Shown here one piece after another: positions 1-11,876 of a stretch of DNA of 64,000 bases. The DNA lies in contig CAMGYJ010000006.1 of assembly GCA_946122785.1 (NCBI GenBank), positions 51,666,066-51,730,065 of the forward strand, read 5' to 3'. The position numbers and the translations under genes were made by a program. Every line of letters starts with the position of its first letter. Within the stretch, counting starts at the first letter, position 1. The notes beneath the pieces were generated by a model. The model saw only the letters and a list, made by a program, of their open reading frames with translations, did no database searches and had not been told where the DNA came from. This DNA is from Linum tenue. Lineage: Eukaryota > Streptophyta > Magnoliopsida > Malpighiales > Linaceae.

Positions 1-8
1 GCAGGAAA

Positions 9-1229
9 ATGAACACGTACTTGAACCTGCTCGACGCCGACCAGAGGAAGACTTTGCGGGACATCCGACGCCGCAAAGTCGTTCAGCACCACTACCTCGA
101 TTGGAGGGTCTTCGAAGAGCTGGGTGCTCGCGAGGCAATGGAGGCTGCCATCCGCGCTTTCTCTTGGCGCCGCCTCCTCTGCCTTGCTGAGCCGGTTTAT
201 CAGGAGCTCCTCTAGGAGTTCTACTCCACCTTCGAGCATTTCCGGACCCACGCGGGCTCGCACGGCAACGCCATCCAGTTCCGACTCGGAGGGGAGTTCT
301 ACTCCCTTAGCTATGACGACTTTGGTCGGGCACTGGGGCTCCTTCCACCATTCCCCTGTCACCTGGCAATCGAGGAGCCCGACAGTCCCATCTTTCGGGA
401 CCAGCAGTTCTTTGAGAGGATCTGCCTCCCGGAGTTTGCAGGAGCTATTTTCACACCGGGCAACACCACGGCTACTCAGCTGCGACCAGAGTGGCGCATC
501 ATCAACCAGTTGTTGGGGAAATCCTACACCCCCAGCGAGGGCTCCACCAGTCATCTTCAGCTCCGCACCATGCATTGCCTGCACTCCATGAGCCACGAGG
601 TGGACAACCTCCATCTGTCCTCTCTCATCGCCAGGACCGTTGCCAAGGCTGCTCGGTGTAATCGACCCCTGGCGTGTGGGCCGGTGGTCACTGCCCTGGC
701 ACGGTACTACAACGCCGACCTCTCCGGGTTCACTCTCATCCAGGAGGCGACGCCATTCTCCAGGGAGACCCTCCGGCGCCAGCTGATACTGGAGCGCGAC
801 GGGAACGTGGTCTGGATCAGGGGCCTTCCTCGCCCTGTTCCTCGTGCACCAGAGGGTGAGGAGCTACCCGAGGCTAGTGATGCTGCAGCCCGTCGGACCA
901 CTCGTCGGACGAGGACTCGGCCCACCCCCTCTGCACCTGGCGACTCCACTTCCGCTGCCGGCCCGTCTGCTGCGGCGCCCACCACCTACATTGCCGAGCA
1001 GCTGGCAGCCATTTCCCGCCAGAACGAGCAGATCCTAGCTGGCCAGGAGCACATCAACGCCCGCCTCGACCGTGAGCGCGATGGTCGCCGCCGCATCATT
1101 TCAGCTCAGCATTACATGATGAGCTACTGGAACATGGATCCTGCTGATGTGAGCTACCCTTGGGAGGCGTCCCCAGGGCATGGAGACTACTACCCGCCTC
1201 CCACTGGCGATGGAGGCGACGAGCTGTGA
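9..1229 (+). pseudogene. Athila-type ORF3 (plant transposon protein) of element B, one nonsense codon
   Basis: One reading frame of about 406 codons runs from ATG at 9 to TGA at 1227-1229, broken only by TAG at 213-215. It is homologous to ORF3 of element D (minus, 36968-35623): both share a YEFY/LEFY-TTF-like segment, a GKSYTP/AKSYTP segment and a C-terminal glutamine-rich, heptad-like helix (here around codons 330-375). It resembles the 'putative plant transposon protein' domain that occupies the env position of Athila elements; no catalytic motif is visible and the function is unknown. The bases just before the ATG (GCAG then GAAA) look like a splice acceptor, as for the D copy, so expression from a spliced subgenomic RNA is possible. 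The frame is otherwise intact, which suggests a recent stop. Confidence 0.75.
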
Positions 1230-2451
1230 TCTGGTTTTGCCAGCCCGTCGAGTTGGGGCTTGGCTTTTGTCTATCTTTCCAGACTTAGACTCCGTATTGT
1301 GTTTGGTTTTTCTTTCTTGTTCCCGTTGTGTGGATTGTAGACTTGGAACTATGTTTTATTTCACCCCATGTGTGTGTTTTGTTGGTTCTAGCTGTGTGCC
1401 CGTCGGACTGGTCCTTGTCCAGTCCTCTGCTTTTGAGTGGTCCGCCATCCAGTCCCCGTTCCTGACCACTGTTTCACGGTAACATCGTTCCCCTTCCCTC
1501 GGCTCCATTGAGGACACTGTCGCATTTAAGTGTGGGGGGGTTCTTTGTATTTATTGGAACGTATATATGGGTGCTTGGAGCCTAGTCCGCTGTCCGAATC
1601 TTACGATTTGAGGGCTCCAAGTACTGCTGTTTGATCATATTAGCACTGTGTTTTGATTGATGAATTGAATGGTTTTCGGATTAATGCATAACAACTTGTT
1701 GGTGACTAGGACAACCTATGATGAGGGCTGAGATGTGCAGTAGAACGATGTAGGGGTTCAGTTTTCAACTGTTTGCTTACCAATTGTGACTTGATCTGAT
1801 CACTTGTTCTTGACAGTCGTTTATGCATCTAGTTCAAGGTATCAGAATGTGAGATAGAGCATATAGGTAGCCATGTGAGATTTGAGCCTGCTCGTTTCTT
1901 TCTTGTGCGATAGATTCCTCTTCCATGATGTGTAGCATTCACGTTGTCATTAGCTAAGATGATGGGGGCATAGGATTAGCCCACGCCCAAAACTGACTGT
2001 CCTGATGTGTCATATCCCCTAGTCAGCCCCTTTGAGCCGTGTGTTATCCTTTCTTTTGGTCTATAACGCAAAAATCATCCTTGTTGCATCTTTTAGAAGG
2101 TTCCACAGAGTGGTTGTTACATATTCTTTGCTGTTTCTGCTAAAGTTTATGTGAGTGTTGGAGGTAGTGCTTAAAAGTTGGGCAGATGTTTGAAATATGT
2201 GCAGAAGTGGTGCCTCTCTTAAGAAATGAGAAAATGAAAGAAAAACAAAGAAAAATTGAAAGCAAAAGAGAGCCACTACCAAAAATCTGAATAATGCCAA
2301 TTAAGTAGTGTTTCTTAGCAGTCTGGCTTGGAAATGCTGATGTTTATACCTCCTTTGCTCTTGTGCTCGTGAGATGTTGAGTATTGCAGAATAGCAGAAA
2401 GGGAATACCGGTTTGTTTGACTGTGATTGTGTGGGTTTGGAAATGTGGAAC
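1230..2451 (+). other. Element B 3' non-coding region (left part)
   Basis: No gene is visible. This is the untranslated 3' region shared with element A (6720-7870) and, reversed, with element D (33826-35600). It holds a polypurine-tract-like AAGTGTGGGGGGG at 1528-1540 well upstream of the true tract, and purine-rich AAGAAAAACAAAG runs at 2230-2260. Its last five bases, GGAAC, are the left target duplication of element A. Confidence 0.8.
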
Positions 2452-3871
2452 TGATAGACCGTTATTTACACATGTTTTTACCCTCGTTCTTACACCGTTT
2501 GAGGTGTTGATTCTCGTGTTTTAGGCCGATTTCACGCTAGGTTGTGCTTGTTTGTGATATTTCAGGTCCTAGTACGTGAATGGAGGCTTGGGAGCGAGTC
2601 TGGGGTCGATTGGACGAATATCGGACGGATGGCGAGATTTCAAGGAAGCTGCACGGGCAGACCATGGAATGGCACGGCCGTGCGAAGGGCAATCCAGGCC
2701 GTGCGGAATTCTGCGAGAGCATGCACGGGCAGGCCAGAATTCTCACACGGCCGTGCCATTGAGCACCCTGGCCGTGTGATTTCTGGCGAGGCCGAGCACG
2801 GGCAGGCTGGATTCCTCACACGGCCGAGCAACCCTGGCCGTTTGAGATGGCTGAAGATCGATTAAACGACACGCTGCATTTCGAGCCGCACGGGCAAAGT
2901 GGTGATCTGCACGGCCGTGCGGCCTGGCCGTGCGAGTCGGGAAATCCTGATTTTAGAGCCTATTCCGAGCCAGAAGAGGGAGAATCGTGTTTTGAGAGCA
3001 AAAACAGAGCCCTAGAGAGAGAAAGTACAAAGAACACATCCTAGAAGCTATCTTAGAGCTGGGTTTCATCGAATCGAGCTTGGAGATCGTCATAGGAGTG
3101 GAAATCATCGTCCCAGAGCAGATTTTCCTCATCGTTATGAGTATGACTAATCCGATTACTGTTTTCTCTTCTCTCTCTATGGAGTAGAACCCTTCTCTCA
3201 CTTGGGTATGAAGAACCCTAGTTCCTTGTATTAGGGATTTGATTGTAAGGACTTGGGATGATATTACTGTTTGATTTTAATCGAATGATGCATGTTTATT
3301 GAATTGATTTGAATCTGATCAGCTTTTCTCAATTTCTGCTGCAACCTGAGATAGATAGAATCTGATTAGGTTGTTAGAGCCTTTTCATTCGATAGTAGGA
3401 GATTGGCTATACGAGAGTTAGCCAGTTTACTGCTTTGTACTGGAATTCAATTCCAGTAGTGGAGTTCTGTGTTCATAGCCTCAGCTTTCTATCCCGGTGA
3501 AGACTAGTCGTCTGCCGGGTAGTTAGACTGAGAGGGCTTGGTCAGCTTAAGAGATTCCAAGCTACTGTCGTATCTTCCGCACTCTAATCAACAGTAAATC
3601 AACCCAGGGAATTACAATTGAACCTAACTAAGGGGCTAGGGGGACTCAATCCCGAGTGACTCTTTCTTGACTTTGAAAACCGAACAATTTACTGCTTTCT
3701 TGTTGCTTTTACTTTTAACAACAATCACTCGAACTAGTTTGCTAGATAATAGAGAATCACGGAGTAAGCAGTAGATCTAGACCCCGGGTTGATAATTGAA
3801 CTTGCCTGTTACTGCATTCCCGGACTGCGATTACACTTGGTCGCAGTTTGGTGTTGTGTTTTGGCGTGTCA
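2452..3871 (+). repeat. 5' LTR of element A
   Basis: 1420 bp, TG...CA ends. It contains the palindrome cluster at about 2650-2935: GCACGGCCGTGC at 2672-2683 and 2909-2920, CACGGCCGTG at 2746-2755, and half sites GCACGGGCAG and GGCCGTGTGA. The 3' third (3240-3860) is well conserved with LTRs of B, C and D. Short ORFs in it are chance frames. Confidence 0.92.
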
Positions 3872-3877
3872 AGTTTT

Positions 3878-3895
3878 TGGCGCCGTTGCCGGGGA
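3878..3895 (+). promoter_or_regulatory. Primer binding site, tRNA-Asp
   Basis: TGGCGCCGTTGCCGGGGA lies six bases after the LTR and is complementary to the 3' end of plant tRNA-Asp(GTC). This is the primer used by Athila elements, and it fixes the LTR end and the plus orientation. Confidence 0.92.
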
Positions 3896-4016
3896 TCCCT
3901 CTAGATTATTGGGGAAACGTGAGAATTTGTTACTCTAGCTTTTTATTTACTGCATTTTATCTCTTCCACCTGTGTGCCTTCACGGGTTGCTTCTGCTGAT
4001 TGTGTGCAGGTAGTCC

Positions 4017-6697
4017 ATGACCCGTAGCCAGTCGGGAGAACTACTACCATTAGACCAGGAGCTTGAACGAACCTGCAGGAACTCCAAGCGGGTTCTAAAG
4101 GCGCGTCTGGCTGCGGAGAAGGCGCTATCACAGCTGCAGATCGGAGAAGAAGAAGAAGAAGGAGAGATGGGTGATCCAGAGAACCGTGCTGTGATCCCCG
4201 AGGAGCAGACCATGGGATCCTACTGGACCGCTAGGGCTTCAGACATGAGGTCGCCCATTCAACACCCTCATGTCCCAGCCAACAACTTTGAGGTGAGCAC
4301 CTCAGTGATCACCATGCTGCGCGGTTCAGTGGTGTTCCGTGGTAAGGAGGGAGAGTGCCCTCGATCACATCTCAGGCGATTCCACGAGCTCATCGATGGA
4401 ATCAAGATCAATGGGGTACCAGCAGATGCCATCCAGCTGAGGTACTTCCCATTCACTCTGGAGGGGCAGGCCAAGGAGTGGCTAGACACTCGACCTCCGG
4501 GCTCCATCACCACGTTCGCCAACCTGGCGGACAAGTTCCTCACCCGCTACCATCCTCCATCCAAGACAGCTGATCTGCAGAAGCAAATTACACATTTTTC
4601 TCAGGATGAGGATGAGACCATTAGGGATGCTTGGGAGAGATACACCAGCCTCTTTCTCAGGTGTCCCAATCATGGTTTCAATGATTCATTCAAGGTGGGC
4701 ACCTTCTATCACGCCCTCTTCCCGGAGGACAAGCAGCTGATTGATTGGGTTTGTGGTGGGAACATGCTGACAAAAACCCCGCCACAGCTGAATAAACTCT
4801 TTGAGGAGATGGCGAAGAACGGGTACGACTGGGGCACTGCCAGGAGATCGAGACGAGCACCTGGACGGGGTGTGCATGCTGTGGGCACCCAGTCATCTGA
4901 TTTGGTGCAGGTGGTATCGAAGCTGGTTTCAGCTATCGATTGTTCTGGTTTGATTGCAGGTACAAGACAGCCGCAGGCGATGCACTGCCAGTGGTGTGAG
5001 AGCTCTCATCACACCGTGGAGGACTGTCAGGCGATGAGGGAGTCGTCCACTCCCCAGGAGCAGGTGGACTTCATCGGGAATATCAGGCGCTTTGACCACT
5101 ACAGCAACACCTATAACGAGGGATGGCGCCAGCATCCTAACTTTTCTTGGGCTGGGCCAAATCCCAGACCACCAGCTCCCCAGGGACCACCAGGCTTCCA
5201 ACGGCCACCATATCAGCCCATGCAGGGGCATGCTGCTCAATCACAGCCGCGGCCTTTCCAGCAGCCCGGTGCAGCCCTTGCTGCCCCAGTGCAGAATGAT
5301 CAGATGGCTGAATTGCGGGACTTGGTGGGTTCTCTCGCCAGTGTTAGTGCTCAGAAATTCAACACCTTTGAGCAGTTCATGGAGAAGGCCTCGGGTAAAT
5401 TCCTGGCTCTTGAAGCTGGTCAGAGGAACACACAGGCTGTTTTGCAGGATATCCATACCCAACTGGGGAGCGTGGCCCAGGCAGTGGCTCAAAGGGCTCC
5501 TGGTACTCTACCCGGGCAGACCATCCCTCACCCGCCGACCCCGGATGAGCGCTGCAATGCCATCATGACCAGGAGTGGCAAGATGACTGTTGATCCCCCT
5601 GCTCGGGAACCGGAAAGAGAGAGCCCTGTTGTAGCGTCTCCAGCGGTTGAACAAGAAGTAGAGAAGGAGGTTGAGGTGCCTGCACCTAAACCGGAACCAG
5701 TAGTGAAGGAGTATATCCCTAAACTCCCTTTCCCTACTCGGTTGCACAAAGACAGGCTGGAGGCAGAGTTCGAGAACTTCATGGCCATGCTTAAGAAGCT
5801 AAATGTCCAAGTGCCCTTCCTGGAGGCACTATCGCAAATGCCGAAGTATGCGAAGTTTCTGAAAGAGCTTCTCTCAAAGAAGCAGAAGCTGAGTGAGCTG
5901 GCCACTTTGGAGCTCAGCGAGGAGTGCTCGGCTATTCTGCAGAACAAGCTTCCGCAGAAGAAAAAGGACCCAGGTAGTTTTACTATCCCGTGCTCTATTG
6001 ATAAATTGCATGTAGAGAAGTCATTGGCGGATTTAGGTGCTAGTATCAATGTTATGCCATATCAACTGTTCAATTAGCTGACAGATCTGTAGTGCATCCT
6101 AAGGGCATAGTGGAAGACCTTCTAGTTGGCCAATTCACATATCCTGTGGATTTTGTTATCCTGGACATCAATGAGGACACAGAAGTGCCTCTTATACTGG
6201 GAAGGCCTTTCCTGGCCACCGCCAAGGCTCTCATAGATGTGCATGATGGGACCTTAGTTTTGAGGGATGGCGAGGAGCGAATAACGTTTTCAGTTGCTAA
6301 CACTATACCTGCTTCGTTACCTCTGCATGCTGTATCTCACCAGGAGCACGAGTCTGTCGTGTATCCTCCTGTGTTGCCTATTTTGCAGGATCCGCCTCCC
6401 ACACCTTTGCCGCCACTCCGGACCACTCTGTCATCAAAAGAACGTATCAAGGAGGAGTGGCGGCCGAAACTGCAGGCAGCTAAGCCTGCTCGAAAGAAAG
6501 CCGGAGACCACTACGAGCTGGTCCCGCCCCCACCTTGGCCATCCGAGTATTCACTCGCTTGCATCTTGCCGGATGGCCAAGTCGAGCTGGCAAATGCAGG
6601 TGGCCACATTCGTCACGTACATGGCCACCATTTGAAGCTGTACCTCAAGAGCGATGTGGATCCGCTCTTGAGGGCACCTGATCCTACACTTCTCTGA
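4017..6697 (+). pseudogene. gag-protease of element A with a frameshifting deletion
   Basis: The open part is 4017-6077 (686 codons); after a frame change the homology continues at 6079-6697. Residues about 130-240 are the Retrotrans_gag capsid core (LEGQAKEWL, FLTRYHPPS). A CCHC knuckle (C-x2-C-x4-H-x4-C) lies at residues 324-337. A proline/glutamine-rich stretch follows, then protease with the motif LADLGAS (Asp at residue 672). Right after the active site about 50 bp present in element D are missing, at a TTCAA microhomology (6068-6072), which shifts the frame. The second part carries the protease C-terminus (ILGRPFLATAKAL), then jumps to a short segment resembling the end of integrase (GHHLKLYL) and stops at 6695-6697. 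No RT, RNase H or catalytic integrase is encoded. ATG 4017 follows a TGTGTGCAG acceptor-like site and matches the start in C and D. Confidence 0.85.
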
Positions 6698-8260
6698 GCA
6701 TCCATACTGGCGTCCAGCTAAAAGACGGTAAAGAAGCGCTTGTGGGGAGGCAATCCCACCAAGGTTTGTTTTTCTTTCATTTGTTTTTGTCGACTTGTCC
6801 ACTTGGAACTATGGTTTCTATCACCCAGTGTGTTTTGCTGATGCTAGCCCCGCCGACTGGTCCACTTCCAGTCCCCCAGCAGTGTTTCAATCCGGTAACA
6901 TCGTTCCCCTTATCTTTCCCTCTACTCCATTGAGGGCAATGTCGTGCTTAAGTGTGGGGGGGTGCTTTGTATCGGTTGGAATATATATTTGGGTGCTTGG
7001 AGCCTAGTCCGCTGTCCGAATCTTACGATTTGAGGGCTCCAAGTACTGCTGTTTGATCATATTGGCACTGTGTTTTGATTGATGAATTGATTGGTTTTCG
7101 GATTAATGCATGACAACTTGTTTGCGACTAGGACAACCTATGATGAGGACTGAGATGTGCAGTAGAACGATGTAGGGGTTCAGTTTTTCAACTGTTTGCT
7201 TGCCAACTGTGACTTGATCTGATTACTTGTTCTTGATAGTCGTTTATGCATCTAGTTCAGGGTATCAGAATGTGAGATAGAGCATATAGGTAGCCATGTG
7301 AGATTTGAGCCTGCTCGTTTCTTTCTTGTGCGATAGATCCCTCTTTCATGATGTGTAGCATTCACGTTGTCACTAGCTAAGATGATGGGGGCATAGGATT
7401 AGCCCACGCCCAAAACTGACTGTCCTGATGTGTCATATCCCCTAGTCAGCCCCTTTGAGCCGTGTGTTATCCTTTCTTTTGGTCTATAACGGAAAAAATC
7501 ACCCTTGTTGCATCTTTTAGAAGGTTCCACAGAGTGGTTTTTACATATTCTCTGCTGTTTCTGCTAAAGTCTATGTGAGTGTTGGAAGTAGTGCTTAAAA
7601 GTTGGGCAGGTGTTTGAAATTTGTGCAGGAGTGGTGGCTCTCTTAAGAAATGAAAAGAAAAATGAAAGAAAAACAAAGAAAAATTGAAAGCAAAAGAGAG
7701 CCACTACCAAAAATCTGAATAATGCCCATTAAGTAGTGTTTTTTAGCAGTCTGGCTTGGAAATGCTGATGTTTATGCCTCCTTCGCTCTTGTGCTCTTGA
7801 GATATTGAGTAATGCAGAATAGCAGAAAGAAAATACCGGTTTGTTTGACTGTGATTGTGTGTTTGGAAAATGTGGAACCTTTTGCTATGAATACTTCCAC
7901 CACCTAAAAGGCTTTTTCCCCATGTCCAAGACCCTAGCCAGTCATTTGAACCTGTGTCTAAGACCTCCTGATTAGTTAGTGGTGACGCCCCATATGTGAA
8001 CTCTAGCATTTAGAGGCTGCCATCATGGTGAAGAGATGATAGGGATTGAGAGAAATAGCATGCGCATCTTTCGCATCAAATTGTCCTGACCCCACTGGTC
8101 GAGAGTGAGTGATTCATTTTCATTTTCTATATGCTCTTGTACCCCGGTGAGGACCTAGATTGCTCGGTCTCTATTCTGATGTCTTGAGTTGAATGCATGA
8201 GTTGACTGTTTTGAGTAAGTGGTTGAATCAAGTCTAGGTTGGCCAGTGAACAGAAGGCCA
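6698..8260 (+). other. Element A 3' non-coding region
   Basis: No gene is visible. It is homologous to B (1230-2451 then 9879-10260) and, reversed, to D. The first 60 bases match the DNA after D's integrase stop, and it then joins DNA that in B and D lies after ORF3, so ORF3 was deleted. A polypurine-tract-like AAGTGTGGGGGGG lies at 6950-6962. The stretch around 7870-7890 is the intact version of the site into which A itself inserted in element B. Confidence 0.8.
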
Positions 8261-8471
8261 GAAAAACAAAGAAAAATTGAAAGCAAAAGAGAGCCACTAC
8301 CAATAATCTGAATAATGCCCATTAAGTAGTGTTTCTTAGCAGTCTGGCTTGGAAATGCTGATGTTTATACCTCCTTCGCTCTTGTGCTCGTGAGATGTTG
8401 AGTATTGCAGAATAGCAGAAAGGGAATACCAGTTTGTTTGACTGTGATTGTGTGGGTTTGGAAATGTGGAC
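8261..8471 (+). repeat. Copy of A's left flanking DNA placed before its 3' LTR
   Basis: These 211 bases match 2240-2451, the element B DNA left of A's 5' LTR, more closely than A's own equivalent (7662-7877). Shared diagnostic bases include CTCGTGAGATGTTGAG and AGAAAGGGAATACC, where A's internal version reads CTCTTGAGATATTGAG and AGAAAGAAAATACC. They replace the 225 bp with the polypurine tract seen in B at 10262-10486. So flank plus LTR occurs twice. Confidence 0.8.
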
Positions 8472-9878
8472 TGATAGACCGTTATTTACACATGTTTTTA
8501 CCCTCGTTCTTACACCGTTTGAGGTGTTGATTCTCGTGTTTTAGGCCAATTTCACGCTAGGTTGTGCTTGTTTGTGATATTTCAGGTCCTAGTACGTGAA
8601 TGGAGGCTTGGGAGCGAGTCTGGGGTCGATTGGACGAAGATCGGACGAATGGCGAGATTTCAAGGAAGCTGCACGGGCAGACTATGGAATGGCACGGCCG
8701 TGCGAAGGGCAATCCAGGCCGTGCGGAATTCTGCGAGAGCATGCACGGGCAGGCCAGAATTCTCACACGGCCGTGCCATTGAGCACCCTGGCCGTGTGAT
8801 TTCTGCCGAGGCCGAGCACGGGCAGGCTGGATTCCTCACACGGCCGTGCAACCCTGGCCGTGTGAGATGGCTGAAGATCGATTAAACGACACGCTGCATT
8901 TTGAGCCGCACGGGCAAAGTGGTGATCTGCACGGCCGTGCGAGTCGGGAAATCCTGATTTTAGAGCCTATTCCGAGCCAGAAGAGGGAGAATCGTGTTTT
9001 GAGAGCAAAAACAGAGCCCTAGAGAGAGAAAGTACGAAGAACACATCCTAGAAGCTATCTTAGAGCTGGGTTTCATCGAATCTAGCTTGGAGATCATCAT
9101 AGGAGTGGAAATCATCGTCCCGGAGCAGATTTTCCTCATCGTTATGAGTATGACTAATCCGATTACTGTTTTCTCTTCTCTCTCTATGGAGTAGAACCCT
9201 TCTCTCACTTGGGTATGAAGAACCCTAGTTCCTTGTGTTAGGGATTTGATTGTAATGACTTGGGATGATATTACTGTTTGATTTTAATCGAATGATGCAT
9301 GTTTATTGAATTGATTTGAGTCTGATCAGCTTTTCTCAATTTCTGCTGCAACCTGAGATAGATAGAATCTGATTAGGTTGTTAGAGCCTCTTCATTCGAT
9401 AGTAGGAGATTGGCTATACGAGAGTTAGCCAGTTTACTGCTTTGTACTGGAATTTAATTCCAGTAGTGGAGTTCTGTGTTCATAGCCTCAGCTTTCTATC
9501 TCGGTGAAGACTAGTCGTCTGCCGGGTAGTTAGACTGAGAGGGCTTGGTCAGCTTAAGAGATTCCAAGCTACTGTCGGATCTTCCGCAGTCTAATCAACA
9601 GTAAATCAACCCAGGGAATTACAATTGAACCTAACTAAGGGGCTAGGGGGACTCAATCCCGAGTGACTCTTTCTTGACTTTGAAAACCGAACAATTTACT
9701 GCTTTCTTGTTGCTTTTACTTTTAACAACAATCACTCGAACTAGTTTGCTAGATAATAGAGAATCACGGAGTAAGCAGTAGATCTAGACCCCGGGTTGAT
9801 AATTGAACTTGCCTGTTACTGCATTCCCGGACTGCGATTACACTTGGTTGCAGTTTGGTGTTGTGTTTTGGCGTGTCA
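8472..9878 (+). repeat. 3' LTR of element A
   Basis: 1407 bp, near-identical to 2452-3871. Palindromes: GCACGGCCGTGC at 8692-8703 and 8929-8940, CACGGCCGTG near 8766-8775 and 8839-8848. A 13-bp unit present in the 5' LTR near 2921 is absent here. Confidence 0.92.
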
Positions 9879-10486
9879 GGAACCTTTTGCTATGAATACT
9901 TCCACCACCTAAAAGGCCTTTTCCCCATGTCCAAGACCCTAGCCAGTCTTTTGAACCTGTGTCTAAGACCTCCTGATTAGTTAGTGATGACATCCTACAT
10001 GTGAACTCTAGCATTTAGAGGCTGCCATCATGGTGAAGAGATGTTAGGGACTGAGAGATAGCATGCGCATTTTTTGCATTAAATTGTCCTGACCCCACTG
10101 GTCGAGAGTGAGTGATTCATTTCCATATTCTTTATACTCTTGTACCCCGGTGAGGACCTAGATTGCTCGGTCTCTGTTCTGATGTCTTGAGTTGGATGCA
10201 TGAGTTGACTGTTTTGAGTGAGTGGTTGAGTCAAGTCTGGGTTGGTTGGTGAACAGAAGGGAAACTCTTCCGTTGCTCGATTTTGCTGCACTCGAATGTC
10301 CTTTGTGGTGGTGGTCCCGGTTGCTATTGAAGTTGTCAATGTGTTGATGTTTGAAAACCAGTATGATTCACGTGTTCTGTGCCTTTATGACTTGTCCCCA
10401 ATGTTTGTTGATTGAAATATGTGAGCTTACCTTGTGTATTACTTGGTTTGCTTGGGGACAAGCAAACAGTTAAGTGTGGGGGAATT
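9879..10486 (+). other. Element B 3' non-coding region (right part) and polypurine tract
   Basis: Begins with GGAAC, the right target duplication of A, and continues B's 3' region. No gene is visible. The true polypurine tract AAGTGTGGGGGAATT ends at 10486, immediately before the LTR. Confidence 0.82.
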
Positions 10487-11876
10487 TGATAGCATCGTAT
10501 TTGCACGTGTTTTCACTCTGGTTTCTTGTCCATTTTGGCTCGAATTGATTGTTCCTTGGCCTATTTTACGCTAGGTTGTGTTGTTTTGTCGTATTTCAGG
10601 TCCTGGCAAGTAAAGAGGTGCATAGGCGCAAGTTTCGGGTCATTTGGAGGTCAGATGGCGATTCACAGAAGGAATTACGGGCAGCCCCTGCCAAATTACG
10701 ACCGTAATTGGTCAGGGCATGCCCGTAAATCAATTGCCGAGCCTTTTCCCCAGAATTTCCTCTCGGTGCTAAAATTACTAGCAAGACCTCCTAGAATTAC
10801 GACCGTAATTCCCAAATTACTGGCGGTAATTGGGAAATTACGGGCGTATCTCCTCCTCCTTCAGCTTAATTGAAACGTGCGTTTTGGAGCGAATTACGGG
10901 CATGACGTGATTACGAGCGTAATTCAGCCCGTAATTCGCCCAGACTCGGGTTTTTGGAGGCAGATTCGAGCCAAGGAAGGGGTAATTCGAGTTTCTAGAG
11001 CAAAAACAGAGTTTTAGAGAGAGAAAGAGCGAAGAACAAACCCTAGGAGCTATTTTTGGAGTGGATTTCTCATCATTGAAGCCCAGATTGCGTCCCTAGG
11101 AGTGAAGATTGACATCCCAGAGCAGATTTTCCTCATCCTTATGAGTATGACTACTCTGATTTCTGTTTTCCTTTCTCTCTCTATGGAGTAGAACCTTTCT
11201 CTCACTTGGGTATGAAAAACCCTAGTTCCTTGTGTTAGGGATTTGATTGTAATGACTTAGGATGACATTACTATTTGATTTTAATCGAATGATGCATGTT
11301 TATTGAATTGATTGGAGTCTGATCAGCTTTTCTCAATTTCTGCTGCAACCTGAGATAGATAGAATCTGATTAGGTTGTTAGAGCCTCTTCATTCGATAGC
11401 AGGAGATTGGCTATACGAGAGTTAGCCAGTTTACTACTTTGTACTGGAATTCAATTCCAGTAGTGGAGTTTTGTGCTTATTGCTTCAGCTTTCTATTCCG
11501 GTGAAGACTAGTCGTCTGCCGGGTAGTTAGACTGAGAGGGCTTGGTCAGCTTAAGAGATTCCAAGCTACTGTCGGATCTTCCGAAGTCTAATCAACAGTA
11601 AATCAACCCAGGGGAATTACAATTGAACCTAACTAAGGGGCTAGGGGGACTCATTCCCGAGTGACTCTTAGCTGCTTTAGAAAACCGAACAGTTTACTGC
11701 TTTCTTACTGCTTTTGCGTTAAACAACAATCACTCGAATTAGTTTGCTAGATAATAGATAATCACGGAGTAAGCAGTAGATCTAGACCCCGGGTTGATAA
11801 TTGAACTTTCCTGTTACTGCATTCCCGGACTGCGATTTCACTTGGTCGTAGTTTGGTGTTGTGTTTTGGCGTGTCA
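10487..11876 (+). repeat. 3' LTR of element B (divergent subfamily)
   Basis: 1390 bp, TGATAGCATC...GTGTCA. The distal 800 bp align well with the A, C and D LTRs, but the palindrome zone (10675-10945) has a different core: AATTACGACCGTAATT at 10694-10709 and 10795-10810, with variants at 10815-10831 and around 10890-10935. The CACGGCCGTG core of A, C and D is absent. Confidence 0.88.

Larger units (their letters stand above)
2452..9878 (+). mobile_element. Athila-like gag-only retrotransposon A, complete with TSD
   Basis: A 7.4-kb element bounded by LTRs 2452-3871 and 8472-9878. Both LTRs begin TGATAGACC and end GTGTCA. The perfect 5-bp duplication GGAAC lies at 2447-2451 and 9879-9883. Internally it has a tRNA-Asp primer site, gag and a broken protease, then a short tail resembling the end of integrase. 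RT, RNase H, most of integrase and ORF3 are absent, so it is non-autonomous (TR-GAG-like). The two LTRs are very similar, differing by a 13-bp indel near 2921 and scattered substitutions, so insertion is fairly recent. Oddly, the 211 bp before the 3' LTR are not the element's own polypurine tract but a copy of the DNA left of the 5' LTR (see 8261-8471). Confidence 0.93.
1..11876 (+). mobile_element. Athila-like LTR retrotransposon B, 3' part (split by element A)
   Basis: This is the 3' portion of a Ty3/gypsy element of Athila type whose 5' part lies left of the window. It comprises ORF3 (9-1229), 3' non-coding DNA (1230-2451 and 9879-10486), a polypurine tract at 10472-10486 and a 3' LTR at 10487-11876. 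Element A (2452-9878) interrupts it. The join is proved by GGAAC on both sides of A and by the uninterrupted version of the same sequence inside A near 7870-7890. The right end, GTGTCA, abuts reverse-oriented gag sequence of element C, so B inserted into C. The next five bases are ACACC; the matching copy should lie outside the window. Lineage is inferred from the shared ORF3, the LTR layout and the relatives A and D, which have an Athila-type tRNA-Asp primer site. Confidence 0.85.

Noticed and set aside
2537..2865. Overlapping 60-107-codon ORFs in LTRs of A (and 8557-8885)
   Set aside because: They arise on both strands from the GC-rich palindrome zone and differ between LTRs by frame-breaking indels. 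No conserved protein.
5528..6049. 173-codon minus-strand ORF in the gag-protease region of A
   Set aside because: Antisense shadow of the recognised plus-strand coding region, serine-rich by codon complement, no domain.
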